This document shows, piece by piece, positions 14,758 through 21,204 of a DNA stretch of 21,204 nt (position 1 is its first letter; each line of letters starts with the position of its first letter). The position numbers were made by a program, and so were the translations under genes. Source of the stretch: an uncultured Flavobacteriales bacterium (GTDB lineage: Bacteria; Bacteroidota; Bacteroidia; Palsa-965); contig CAMLEF010000035.1 of NCBI GenBank assembly GCA_946478675.1, forward strand, positions 1-21,204. The letters run 5' to 3'. The notes below the pieces were generated by a model. The model did not search any database, had not been told where the DNA came from, and saw only the letters and a program-made list of their open reading frames with translations.

Positions 14758-16242
14758 TTATTTCAAATTAACGTAAGGCAACAGTCCGTGCAATCCTCCT
14801 TCGCGGCCAAAACCACTTTCCTTGTAGCCGCCGAACGGTGAGGTCGGATCGAATTTGTTGTAGGTGTTCGCCCACACTACGCCGGCGCGCATTTTCGAAG
14901 TGAGGTTGAAGATCTTCGAGCCTTTGTCGGTCCACACGCCGGCGGAAAGTCCGTACGGAATGTTGTTTGCTTTCTCCACCACTTCGTCCACTGTGCGGAA
15001 CGTCTGGATGGCGAGCACCGGTCCGAAAATTTCTTCCTGCACGATGCGGTGCGACTGTGATGCATGCAGGAAAATTGTCGGGCGGCAGAAATTTCCTTTC
15101 GAAGGAATCTTGCAGGAGCTCTGCCACATTTCCGCGCCTTCATCGACGCCGATTTTCAAATACGATTGAATTTTATCGAGCTGCTCTTTCGAATTGATCG
15201 CGCCGATGTCGGTGTTCTTGTCGAGCGGATCGCCTACGATGAGCGTTTGCATGCGGTCCTTCAGCTTGCGAATGACGAGATCCGCCACACCTTCCTGCAC
15301 GAAGAGGCGTGAGCCCGCGCAGCAAACATGTCCCTGGTTGAAGAAGATTCCATTGACGATGCCTTCCACCGCCTGGTCGATCGCGGCGTCTTCGAAAATG
15401 ATGTTCGCTGCTTTTCCGCCCAGCTCGAGCGTGATTTTTTTGCCGGTGCCGGCGATCGCTTTCTGAATGATCTTGCCGACATCGGTAGATCCGGTGAACG
15501 CGATCTTGTCGACGTCTTTGTGATTGACAAGTGCAGCGCCTGCTTTGCCGTCGCCGGTGACGATGTTCACTACGCCGGGCGGCAAACCGGAATCACGAAT
15601 GATCTCGGCGAGCTTCATCGCGGTGAGCGGCGTCGTTTCGGCGGGCTTGAGCACAACGGTATTTCCGCAGGCGAGCGCCGGTGCGATTTTCCAAGCGGCC
15701 ATCAGCAGCGGAAAATTCCACGGGATGATTTGTCCTGCGACGCCTATGGGTTCCGGGCGACGATTCGGGAAAGCGTATTCGAGCTTGTCGGCCCATCCGG
15801 CGTAATAGAAGAAATGCGCAGCCGCCAGCGGCACGTCCATATCGCGCGATTCACGAATGGGTTTGCCGCCGTCGAGCGTTTCGATGACAGCCAGCTCACG
15901 CGCGCGCTCCTGGATGATGCGCGCGATGCGGTAGAGGTATTTTCCGCGTTCGGCCGGCGCCATTTTCTTCCACACTTTTTCATACGCACGACGCGCCGCC
16001 TTCACTGCTTTGTCGATGTCGCGATCATCGCCGAGCGCCACTTCGGAAAGTTTTTGTTCCGTCGCAGGATTGACTGTTGCGAAATATTTTCCGCAAGAAG
16101 GCTTCACGAATTCGCCGTCGATGAAATGATCGTAACGTTTTTCAATGCGCACATGATCGGTGCTTTCCGGAGAAGGCGCATAGTCCCATCCCGAAGTGAA
16201 ATCAAGCGCTGCTTTTTCTTTGGTGAGAGTTTTACTGCTCAT
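14758..16242 (-). CDS. NAD(P)-dependent aldehyde dehydrogenase
   Basis: A full-length 494-residue member of the aldehyde dehydrogenase superfamily, oxidising an aldehyde to the acid with NAD(P). Landmarks, numbered from the ATG at 16242, are IPWNFP (about 173-178), VVLKPAE (lysine 199), TLELGGK (glutamate 273) and NQGHVCCAGSR (catalytic cysteine 307). The usual Q in GQxC is H here. I chose the ATG at 16242; the longer GTG version from 16275 would be encoded by the octamer repeat. It follows deoC, whose product acetaldehyde is a plausible substrate, giving acetate. The actual substrate is inferred from context. Confidence 0.93.
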   Translation of the reverse strand: MSSKTLTKEKAALDFTSGWDYAPSPESTDHVRIEKRYDHFIDGEFVKPSCGKYFATVNPATEQKLSEVALGDDRDIDKAVKAARRAYEKVWKKMAPAERGKYLYRIARIIQERARELAVIETLDGGKPIRESRDMDVPLAAAHFFYYAGWADKLEYAFPNRRPEPIGVAGQIIPWNFPLLMAAWKIAPALACGNTVVLKPAETTPLTAMKLAEIIRDSGLPPGVVNIVTGDGKAGAALVNHKDVDKIAFTGSTDVGKIIQKAIAGTGKKITLELGGKAANIIFEDAAIDQAVEGIVNGIFFNQGHVCCAGSRLFVQEGVADLVIRKLKDRMQTLIVGDPLDKNTDIGAINSKEQLDKIQSYLKIGVDEGAEMWQSSCKIPSKGNFCRPTIFLHASQSHRIVQEEIFGPVLAIQTFRTVDEVVEKANNIPYGLSAGVWTDKGSKIFNLTSKMRAGVVWANTYNKFDPTSPFGGYKESGFGREGGLHGLLPYVNLK

Positions 16243-16253
16243 GATTGTTGTAT

Positions 16254-16280
16254 AACCACGGAGACACGGAGGCACGGAGG
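16254..16280. repeat. Second copy of the CACGGAGA octamer repeat
   Basis: Three tandem octamers (CACGGAGA, CACGGAGG, CACGGAGG) preceded by AAC. The first 26 bases are identical to the left arm of the inverted repeat at 10208. There is no opposite arm nearby, so this is a single-arm copy. It fills most of the 53-bp spacer between the deoC stop and the aldehyde dehydrogenase ATG, without breaking either gene. Confidence 0.85.
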
Positions 16281-16295
16281 CTTCCCGCTCCTGAA

Positions 16296-17198
16296 TTAAT
16301 CTTTAGAGAAATAATCCGCACCCTGGTACACGCCGCTGGCTTCTTTGGCGAGCTGCATGAGGATGTCGTTGGCGAGGCTGCTCGCGCCGAAACGGAACCA
16401 TTCATTGTTCAGCCACGCGTTGCCGAGTGTTTCGCGGACCATGACGAGGTATTGCAACGCCACTTTCGCAGTGGAAATGCCGCCGGCCGGTTTCATGCCG
16501 ACCATCTTCCCGCTTGCGTAATAATGATCGCGGATGGCTTCGAGCATGACGAGCGTGACGGGTTGCGTGGCGGCGGGCTGGATTTTTCCGGTGGACGTTT
16601 TGATGAAATCGGCGCCGGCCCGGATCGCAATTTCACTGGCGCGACGCACGTTGTCGAGCGTGGACAATTCGCCGGTTTCGAGAATTACTTTCAGCCGCGC
16701 TTTGCCGCACGCTTCTTTCACCGCGGCAATTTCATCGAATACGAAATTGTAATTGCCGCGAAGGAATTCGCCGCGCGAGATCACCATGTCCACTTCATCC
16801 GCGCCGCTGTCGACGGCGAATTTCGTATCGGCGATCTTGACTTCCGGCAGCGATTGTCCCGAAGGAAACGCGGTGGCGACGGAAGCGACTTTTACGCCGG
16901 AATTGCCGAGCTCTTTTTTCGCGAGCTTCACGAAAGTAGGATACACGCAAACCGCGGCGACGGTGGGCAGTCCCGGCAATGAATCGTGCGGATGCTGTGC
17001 TTTGTAGCAGAGCTGGCGCACTTTTCCTTCCGTGTCTTTTCCTTCGAGCGTCGTCAGGTCGATCATGTTCAGCGCAAGCTTCAGCCCGGCGACCTTCGAC
17101 GATTTCTTGATGCTCCGCGAATTCAACCGCGCGATCCTTTCCTCGACACCGACCTGGTCGATGACGGGCGTACTGGTAAAATCGAATGCTGTTTTCAC
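16296..17198 (-). CDS. deoC: Deoxyribose-phosphate aldolase
   Basis: DeoC cleaves 2-deoxyribose-5-phosphate into glyceraldehyde-3-phosphate and acetaldehyde. The catalytic residues are all present: D137 in ADEVDMV, the Schiff-base lysine K200 in DFIKTSTGK and K236 in GMKPAGGIS (numbered from the start used here). At 300 residues it is longer than the E. coli type (about 260), with extra N-terminal sequence. I start at the GTG at 17198 (then KTAFDFTS): no ATG exists, and the next possible start up, a TTG at 17219, overlaps a TACCTTTG promoter-like box. It is the first gene of a leftward operon with the two aldehyde dehydrogenase genes. Confidence 0.93.
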   Translation of the reverse strand: MKTAFDFTSTPVIDQVGVEERIARLNSRSIKKSSKVAGLKLALNMIDLTTLEGKDTEGKVRQLCYKAQHPHDSLPGLPTVAAVCVYPTFVKLAKKELGNSGVKVASVATAFPSGQSLPEVKIADTKFAVDSGADEVDMVISRGEFLRGNYNFVFDEIAAVKEACGKARLKVILETGELSTLDNVRRASEIAIRAGADFIKTSTGKIQPAATQPVTLVMLEAIRDHYYASGKMVGMKPAGGISTAKVALQYLVMVRETLGNAWLNNEWFRFGASSLANDILMQLAKEASGVYQGADYFSKD

Positions 17199-17216
17199 TG
17201 TGATTCCGGTGAAAAC

Positions 17217-17224
17217 CAAAGGTA
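17217..17224 (-). promoter_or_regulatory. Candidate -7 box for the deoC operon
   Basis: The minus strand reads TACCTTTG, a full match to TAnnTTTG, ending 18 bp before the deoC GTG at 17198. It lies in the 34-55-bp gap after the upstream secreted-protein gene. No TTG is found about 20 bp further up, so the -33 element is weak or absent. Its position argues for the short deoC start. Confidence 0.4.
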
Positions 17225-17253
17225 GGCAAATCGGCGGCTCCGCGGCAGGAACG

Positions 17254-19599
17254 TTAGTCCTTCACCAGCCGAAAAACAGAATCCTGCACGCGCACGAAAT
17301 AAACGCCTGCCGCCAGTCCATTGAGATCGATATGGAAAGACGCAGCGGCGGATGTCGTTTGCAGGATCACTCTTCCGGTCATGTCGGTAACCAGGATCGC
17401 GCCGAGCGGACCGTTTTCCGAATGAATTTCCGCTTCGTTTTGCGCGGGATTCGGAAAAAGCGTGATCGCAGAAACTTCATTCGCAGGCTCCGTAATGCCG
17501 GAAGGCGCATACAAATCGCTTTCCCACATGCCGCGCCCGTAGGTGGCCGCACGGAGTTTCCCGATGCTGTACTGGATGTCGAGATCGGTGATGATGAGAC
17601 CGGCCGGCAACCCGGTGTTATAAAATTGCCAGGAATTGAACGTGCTGTCGCGGTAAAAAACACCACCATCGGTCGCAGCATACACCGCCCCGGGAGGACC
17701 GCCGCGCTGGCACACGAGCTCATTGACCGGTACGTTCGGGATCCCCGCGGAAAAATTGATCCACGTTTGTCCCGCGTTGTTGGTGAAATAAACTTTATCG
17801 GCAGCCGTATAACCGCCGAATGTCACCCACACATTCGCCGCATTCTGGGGATCGATCGTAACGGATGCCGCTTTCTGCATATTGGACGGCAGTCCTGCAG
17901 AAATGTTCGTGAACGTCACACCGTCGGTCGTCACCAGCAGCGAATCTTTAAACCTCAGGTAATGATATTGCGGATTGGCGCGGCTCACGTCCAGCTCGTA
18001 CATCCACTGGCTGGTGTAGGTGCACGAAATTTCCAGCGGATGGCTCTGCCCGTAATCGGTGCTTTTGAACACTTCGTTCTGGTCGCCGAAATAATTTTCG
18101 TTCTCCGCAAGCTCGCTGTACTGGAATGCCTTTGGAAAATTCGGCATGTTGTTGCAGAGCACATTGCTCGACGCGCCATACGTGGTCCAGTCGTCGTGCG
18201 TGAAATACGGCGTGAAGTGGGCAAACACGTAAACACTGTCGTTGAGCGGGCTCATGTCGGCAATAAAAGCTTCTACGAGCGGATAGGTTCGCGTGATGCC
18301 GCTGCTGCCGATCTGGAATGGTGAAACGTCGAGCGGCGCGGTCACAATTTTGTAGGGCGTGCTCTGCGACTGACCGAAATTGTAGATATGCCCGAGCTGC
18401 ATGTTTCCCGTGATGTTCTGGAAGCTCACACCGTTGTCGGTGCTGCGGTAGAGCCCGCCGTCGTTGCAGAGATAAAGCACGTTGTCGTTCTGCGGATCGA
18501 AGAAAATGCCGCGCTGGTCGGAATGCACGTACGGGGATTGATTGGTATAGTTGTACGTGATCTGCTGCATGGCGCCGCTGGAATTTTCCCGCTTAAATAC
18601 ACTGTAATAACCTGCCATGTATTTCCCGGGCGTGCGTTGTGAAACATCGAACTGCATCTGCGGCTGGCCCTGCACCGAATCGATCACGTTGAACGACCAA
18701 CCGCCATCAGTCGACACATGGATATACGAGCGTATGCCCGGCCCGATGCTGTTGCCGTCCGTCAGAAGATAAACGAGGCCCGGCGTCACCGCGGAAACGC
18801 GCACGGCATATTCATATTTCCAGGTGTAATTATCCACGAAGGTCGACGTCGTCATCGCCCAGCTCGCCCATGCGTCGTCGGTCCGGTAAAAACGCTTTCC
18901 GACCGCGTACATGGTTGCCGTATCGCCCGGCTTGTAACGGACGCTCGCAAACGTATCGTTGACGAGCCGCGTCCATGAAACGCCGCCGTTGTACGTGCGG
19001 TAAAGCCCGTCGGTAGTAGCGGCGACAAGCGACGAATGGTTCTGCGGATTGATCAGCAGGTCGCCTATCGCTACGCCGGCAGAAGGCTGGAACGAAAGCC
19101 CCGTTGCATTCCACGTGGCGCCGCCGTCGGTGGATTTGAAAATGCCGAAACTGTTGGGAAGCATATCTCCGTTGTGTATTCCCGTCGCGATGTACAGCAC
19201 ATTCGTATTCGACGGATCGATCACCAGCCGCGACACCGATTGCGTGGGCAGCGCTTCCGTGATCGGTGTATAGGACGCGCCATTGTTGTTCGTCAGCCAA
19301 ACGCCGCTGTGGGGCGTGCACACATAAAACCGTCCCGGGTTAAGCGTATCGAGGGTGATGGAATTGGTGCGGCCCACGTCCCCGTAGGCGCTGCCGGAAG
19401 CGTTGATGTACGTCCAGTTCGCGGCCAGTGTTTGCGGATGACTGTTGCGGTAGGCCTGCATTTCTTCCTGCGAGCGGCCTTCCCGCGTGTCGGACATTTG
19501 GCGCAGCATCATTTCGTGCGCTTCGTTTTCTTCCGTTTCCTGCGCGGGCAGCCAGTGCCCTGCCAGCAGCGGCAGGAGAGCCAGTAGGATCTTTTTCAT
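17254..19599 (-). CDS. Secreted BNR/sortilin-like beta-propeller protein with type IX secretion sorting domain
   Basis: A 781-residue exported protein. The signal peptide starts at the ATG at 19599 (MKKILLALLPLLAG, ending LPAQ). The body has many repeats of the type STDGGATWN, TYNGGVSWTRL, STDNGVSFQNIT and TNNAGQTWINF, the Asp-box/BNR pattern of VPS10- or YCF48-like beta-propellers. The last roughly 75 residues (ITLFPNPAQNEAEI, then TDMTGRVI, LAAGVYFVRV, LVKD) form a type A C-terminal signal for the type IX secretion system, so the protein should be exported to the cell surface or medium. No catalytic residues are evident; adhesion or glycan binding are only guesses. It stands alone, with a strong promoter at 19656-19686. 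Confidence 0.92.
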   Translation of the reverse strand: MKKILLALLPLLAGHWLPAQETEENEAHEMMLRQMSDTREGRSQEEMQAYRNSHPQTLAANWTYINASGSAYGDVGRTNSITLDTLNPGRFYVCTPHSGVWLTNNNGASYTPITEALPTQSVSRLVIDPSNTNVLYIATGIHNGDMLPNSFGIFKSTDGGATWNATGLSFQPSAGVAIGDLLINPQNHSSLVAATTDGLYRTYNGGVSWTRLVNDTFASVRYKPGDTATMYAVGKRFYRTDDAWASWAMTTSTFVDNYTWKYEYAVRVSAVTPGLVYLLTDGNSIGPGIRSYIHVSTDGGWSFNVIDSVQGQPQMQFDVSQRTPGKYMAGYYSVFKRENSSGAMQQITYNYTNQSPYVHSDQRGIFFDPQNDNVLYLCNDGGLYRSTDNGVSFQNITGNMQLGHIYNFGQSQSTPYKIVTAPLDVSPFQIGSSGITRTYPLVEAFIADMSPLNDSVYVFAHFTPYFTHDDWTTYGASSNVLCNNMPNFPKAFQYSELAENENYFGDQNEVFKSTDYGQSHPLEISCTYTSQWMYELDVSRANPQYHYLRFKDSLLVTTDGVTFTNISAGLPSNMQKAASVTIDPQNAANVWVTFGGYTAADKVYFTNNAGQTWINFSAGIPNVPVNELVCQRGGPPGAVYAATDGGVFYRDSTFNSWQFYNTGLPAGLIITDLDIQYSIGKLRAATYGRGMWESDLYAPSGITEPANEVSAITLFPNPAQNEAEIHSENGPLGAILVTDMTGRVILQTTSAAASFHIDLNGLAAGVYFVRVQDSVFRLVKD

Positions 19600-19655
19600 G
19601 AAAATGTGTTTCGGTGTGTTACCACAGCTTCGGATGCCACTCTTCAACTGCACTT

Positions 19656-19686
19656 CAAACTTAGACTAATAACCTTCTCTTGTCAA
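19656..19686 (-). promoter_or_regulatory. Bacteroidota-type promoter of the secreted propeller gene
   Basis: On the minus strand, a TTG (19684-19686, context TTTTCTTG) is followed after exactly 20 bp by TAAGTTTG (19656-19663). Both elements and the spacing fit the -33/-7 consensus of Bacteroidota sigma factors. Transcription would start near 19650, giving an untranslated leader of about 50 nt before the ATG at 19599. Confidence 0.75.
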
Positions 19687-19761
19687 GAAAACCGTCGAAA
19701 AGAACGGACGAGTATCTTTCGGCTGAATTAACGTTATGCATCCGGCTGCAAAACCTTTCTC

Positions 19762-20868
19762 ATGAAATCACTTTTACTTCTCTTTCTGGCGCTCCCGTTC
19801 GTCGTGCATGCACAGGATATTCCTTCGCTCAACGAAAACGATTTTATTACCAAAGCCGACATCGGAACAAAATCCGGCTGGATGAAAATTTATCTCGACG
19901 CACATTTCAAAGAAACCGTCGGCGAAGCGAACGCAAAATATCTCTACTACGAATTCGTAAACATCAACGGCAAATACGAATCGACGCGTTCTAAAAAACC
20001 GGCATTTCCCAATGACGCAGCAAGAATCGTTTTCACTTCTCCGGGAAAGCTGCTGAACGGCACAATTGATTTTTACGGAACGAACGGCCATCGCAGGTTT
20101 CGCTACATTTTCAAAAACGGTTTTCTCCTGAACGAATTTGATTTCCGTACGAAAGGCGGTCATGCCGGGCAATTGGTGACTTCTTTCGAATACCTGCCTG
20201 CTGCCACTTCCGTGGAAATGCGCTGCAACGCTTACGATCATTCCGGTCGCGCGAACCAGTATGCGCATGACGTGAACAATGGGCAATCTTTCCTACCCAT
20301 TCCGGAAATGCCTTACGTTTCACTGCAGCCGCTGAACGTGGCGGAAGTCTGGCAGCCGATCGAAGAAGATGCTTTTCGTTACGATATGTTTACCGACACG
20401 ATCGCGCACAGCGGAAAATCGTCCGCCAGCATTCGCTCGATCGACAAAACGATTCACGGCTCCGGCGGACTCGCGCAATTCATCAGCGCCGAACCGTACC
20501 GCGGCAAACGCATCCGGATCAGCGGCTGGATGAAAACCGAAAATGCCAATTGGGCGGGACTGTGGACGCGCATCGACGGAGCAATGACGCCGCACGATAA
20601 CGTCCAGGCGGAAGCTTTGTTCTTCGACAACATGAAAAACCGTCGCGTAACCGGAACTACCAATTGGACGAAATACGAGATCGTAGCGGATGTTCCGGCA
20701 GAAGCGGTAACGATCACTTTCGGCGCAATGCTTCACGGCACGGGACAGCTCTGGTTCGACGACATGGCGATTGAAATTGTCGATGCGTCTGTTCCGGTAA
20801 CAGGAGAAACGTTGCAGCCGGCAAATACGATTTTGCGCCAACCGGCAAAGCTGGATTTCGAAGAATAA
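19762..20868 (+). CDS. Secreted protein of unknown function with a carbohydrate-binding-like C-terminal domain
   Basis: A 368-residue protein with a signal peptide (MKSLLLLFLALPFVVHAQ). The N-terminal part (about 19-185) contains many beta-strand-like segments but nothing I recognise; DUF6920 is one possible but unverified relation. The C-terminal half (about 190-345) has the pattern of a jelly-roll, galactose-binding-like domain: KSSASIRS, KRIRISGWMKTEN, GLWTRIDG, LFFDNMKNRRVTGT, NWTKYEIVADVP, LWFDDMAIEIVD. Similar domains occur with other secreted or regulatory modules and may bind sugars. It lacks a sorting domain and a lipobox, so a periplasmic location is likely. A TATCTTTC sequence at 19713-19720 resembles a -7 box, but its TTG partner is too far away. 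Confidence 0.82.
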   Translation: MKSLLLLFLALPFVVHAQDIPSLNENDFITKADIGTKSGWMKIYLDAHFKETVGEANAKYLYYEFVNINGKYESTRSKKPAFPNDAARIVFTSPGKLLNGTIDFYGTNGHRRFRYIFKNGFLLNEFDFRTKGGHAGQLVTSFEYLPAATSVEMRCNAYDHSGRANQYAHDVNNGQSFLPIPEMPYVSLQPLNVAEVWQPIEEDAFRYDMFTDTIAHSGKSSASIRSIDKTIHGSGGLAQFISAEPYRGKRIRISGWMKTENANWAGLWTRIDGAMTPHDNVQAEALFFDNMKNRRVTGTTNWTKYEIVADVPAEAVTITFGAMLHGTGQLWFDDMAIEIVDASVPVTGETLQPANTILRQPAKLDFEE

Positions 20869-20890
20869 CGTTGTTCGTTAAACGGCCGTG

Positions 20891-20922
20891 TTGCCCGGAT
20901 TTCAGAATTTCCGCTACATTTG
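20891..20922 (+). promoter_or_regulatory. Promoter of the cys leader and cysC transcript
   Basis: TTG at 20891-20893, 21 bp, then TACATTTG at 20915-20922, a full match to TAnnTTTG. The -7 box ends only 7 bases before the ATG of the leader peptide at 20930, so the transcript should begin at or within a few bases of that ATG. The leader peptide would then be translated from a leaderless or nearly leaderless message. Confidence 0.78.
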
Positions 20923-20929
20923 TCGCGTC

Positions 20930-20995
20930 ATGAAACACGTCTCCTCATCCGTCAAATCCGTCTGCAGCATGATGTGCTGTATGTGTTCTTTTTGA
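20930..20995 (+). CDS. Cys/Met-rich leader peptide for sulfate assimilation (putative)
   Basis: An uninterrupted ORF of 21 codons beginning MKHVSSSVKSV and ending CSMMCCMCSF, stop TGA at 20993-20995. Four of the last ten residues are Cys and three are Met, including a Cys-Cys pair, which is extreme for random sequence. It sits between a good promoter and an intrinsic terminator, upstream of an adenylylsulfate kinase gene. Leader peptides rich in the end-product amino acid are the sensor of classical attenuators, and Cys-rich ones are known from mycobacteria. I infer that ribosome stalling at the Cys codons (20963-20986) during cysteine shortage permits read-through. The ORF is too short for routine gene calling and has no visible Shine-Dalgarno. 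Confidence 0.7.
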   Translation: MKHVSSSVKSVCSMMCCMCSF

Positions 20996-21001
20996 TGTGA
21001 C

Positions 21002-21044
21002 GGAAAGGCTGTATTGTTTTAAACGATAAACCGAAGGTCTTTCC
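21002..21044 (+). promoter_or_regulatory. Antiterminator helix of the cys attenuator
   Basis: GGAAAGGCT at 21002-21010 can pair with GGTCTTTCC at 21036-21044 in nine consecutive pairs, two of them G-U. The downstream strand overlaps the left arm of the terminator (21034-21043), so the two structures are mutually exclusive. The upstream strand begins 6 bases after the leader stop codon. A ribosome at the stop would cover it and favour termination; one stalled on the Cys codons would leave it free. Pairing was found by eye, without energy calculation. Confidence 0.6.
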
Positions 21045-21069
21045 ATCTGAGAAAGACCTTTTCTGTTTT
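21034..21069 (+). terminator. Intrinsic terminator between leader peptide and cysC
   Basis: AAGGTCTTTC (21034-21043) and GAAAGACCTT (21051-21060) form a perfect 10-bp stem with a 7-base loop, followed by TTCTGTTTT. It lies only 3 bases before the cysC ATG at 21073. A terminator directly in front of the gene it would silence makes sense only as a conditional attenuator. Confidence 0.82.
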
Positions 21070-21072
21070 ATA

Positions 21073-21204
21073 ATGAGCAACGCAAAAAATATTCATCCTA
21101 TTTCCCACCGGCTCGTTCAGCGCAGCGAGCGGGAAGAGCTGCTGCACCAGCGCGCAAAAGTATTCTGGATGACGGGGCTCTCCGGCTCCGGAAAATCCAC
21201 GCTG
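21073..21204 (+). CDS. cysC: Adenylylsulfate kinase, N-terminal part
   Basis: The last 44 codons of the window open a gene that runs off the edge. KVFWMTGLSGSGKSTL at residues 29-44 contains the P-loop GLSGSGKST typical of APS kinase, preceded by a family-like N-terminus (HPISHRLVQRSERE). The enzyme phosphorylates adenylylsulfate to PAPS in sulfate assimilation. Whether it is free-standing CysC or the start of a fusion cannot be seen; the N-terminal position of the P-loop domain argues against a CysNC fusion. Expression is probably controlled by the attenuator just upstream. No Shine-Dalgarno is visible; the start context is AT-rich. Confidence 0.88.
   Translation, partial: MSNAKNIHPISHRLVQRSEREELLHQRAKVFWMTGLSGSGKSTL

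Noticed and set aside
17032..18324. 430-codon open frame on the plus strand
   Set aside because: It overlaps the end of the secreted propeller gene and the start of deoC on the other strand and has a low-complexity, Arg/His-rich translation without signal peptide or domains.

Overview
The window looks like part of a Bacteroidota chromosome (phylum well supported, lower rank not resolved; base composition is moderately GC-rich). The evidence is promoters of the Bacteroidota type (TTG, about 20 bp, TAnnTTTG), genes without obvious Shine-Dalgarno sequences, a secreted protein with a type IX secretion sorting domain, and a cytochrome oxidase gene order (ctaB, two subunit III genes, subunit IV, SCO-like proteins, DUF420) that I recognise from this phylum. 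Almost everything from 178 to 19599 lies on the minus strand; a partial gene at the left edge and the genes after 19762 are on the plus strand. No stretch longer than about 200 bp lacks a gene. I saw no tRNA, rRNA, CRISPR array or insertion sequence.

Layout. (1) 1-161: tail of an unidentified plus-strand gene and a long perfect hairpin that ends both convergent transcripts. (2) 5359-178, read leftward: a respiratory oxidase module of ctaB (heme O synthase), two COX3-family proteins, COX4, a cysteine-less SCO-like protein, a true SCO copper chaperone, a DUF420 membrane protein and a small CxxC protein. Catalytic subunits I and II are not in the window. (3) 13848-5557: antitoxin, a frameshifted ParE-type toxin, cysQ, gmd, fcl, a Wzi/RemB-like outer-membrane protein, a WecA-like sugar-phosphate transferase and a second Wzi/RemB-like protein. 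This combines GDP-fucose synthesis with glycan initiation and surface assembly. (4) 17198-13870: deoC, a full aldehyde dehydrogenase and a half-length degenerate aldehyde dehydrogenase, probably for deoxyribose breakdown. (5) 19599-17254: a large secreted beta-propeller protein exported by type IX secretion, with its own good promoter. (6) 19762-20868: a secreted protein of unknown function with a carbohydrate-binding-like C-terminal half. (7) 20891-21204: promoter, Cys/Met-rich leader peptide, antiterminator, terminator and the start of an adenylylsulfate kinase gene.

The most interesting element is at the right edge. A 21-codon ORF whose last ten residues include four Cys and three Met begins only 8 nt after a perfect -7 box. 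It is followed by a 9-bp helix that excludes a 10-bp intrinsic terminator placed just before cysC. The geometry fits ribosome-mediated, cysteine-responsive attenuation of sulfate assimilation. I cannot check here whether this has been described in Bacteroidota.

Other points of note: an octamer repeat (CACGGAGA units) forms an imperfect inverted repeat over the only available start codons of an outer-membrane protein gene, and a second copy lies in the deoC operon; a one-base deletion breaks an otherwise family-like toxin; an EF-hand-like loop sits inside a DUF420 protein; and intact genes repeatedly sit beside degenerate relatives (SCO, aldehyde dehydrogenase).
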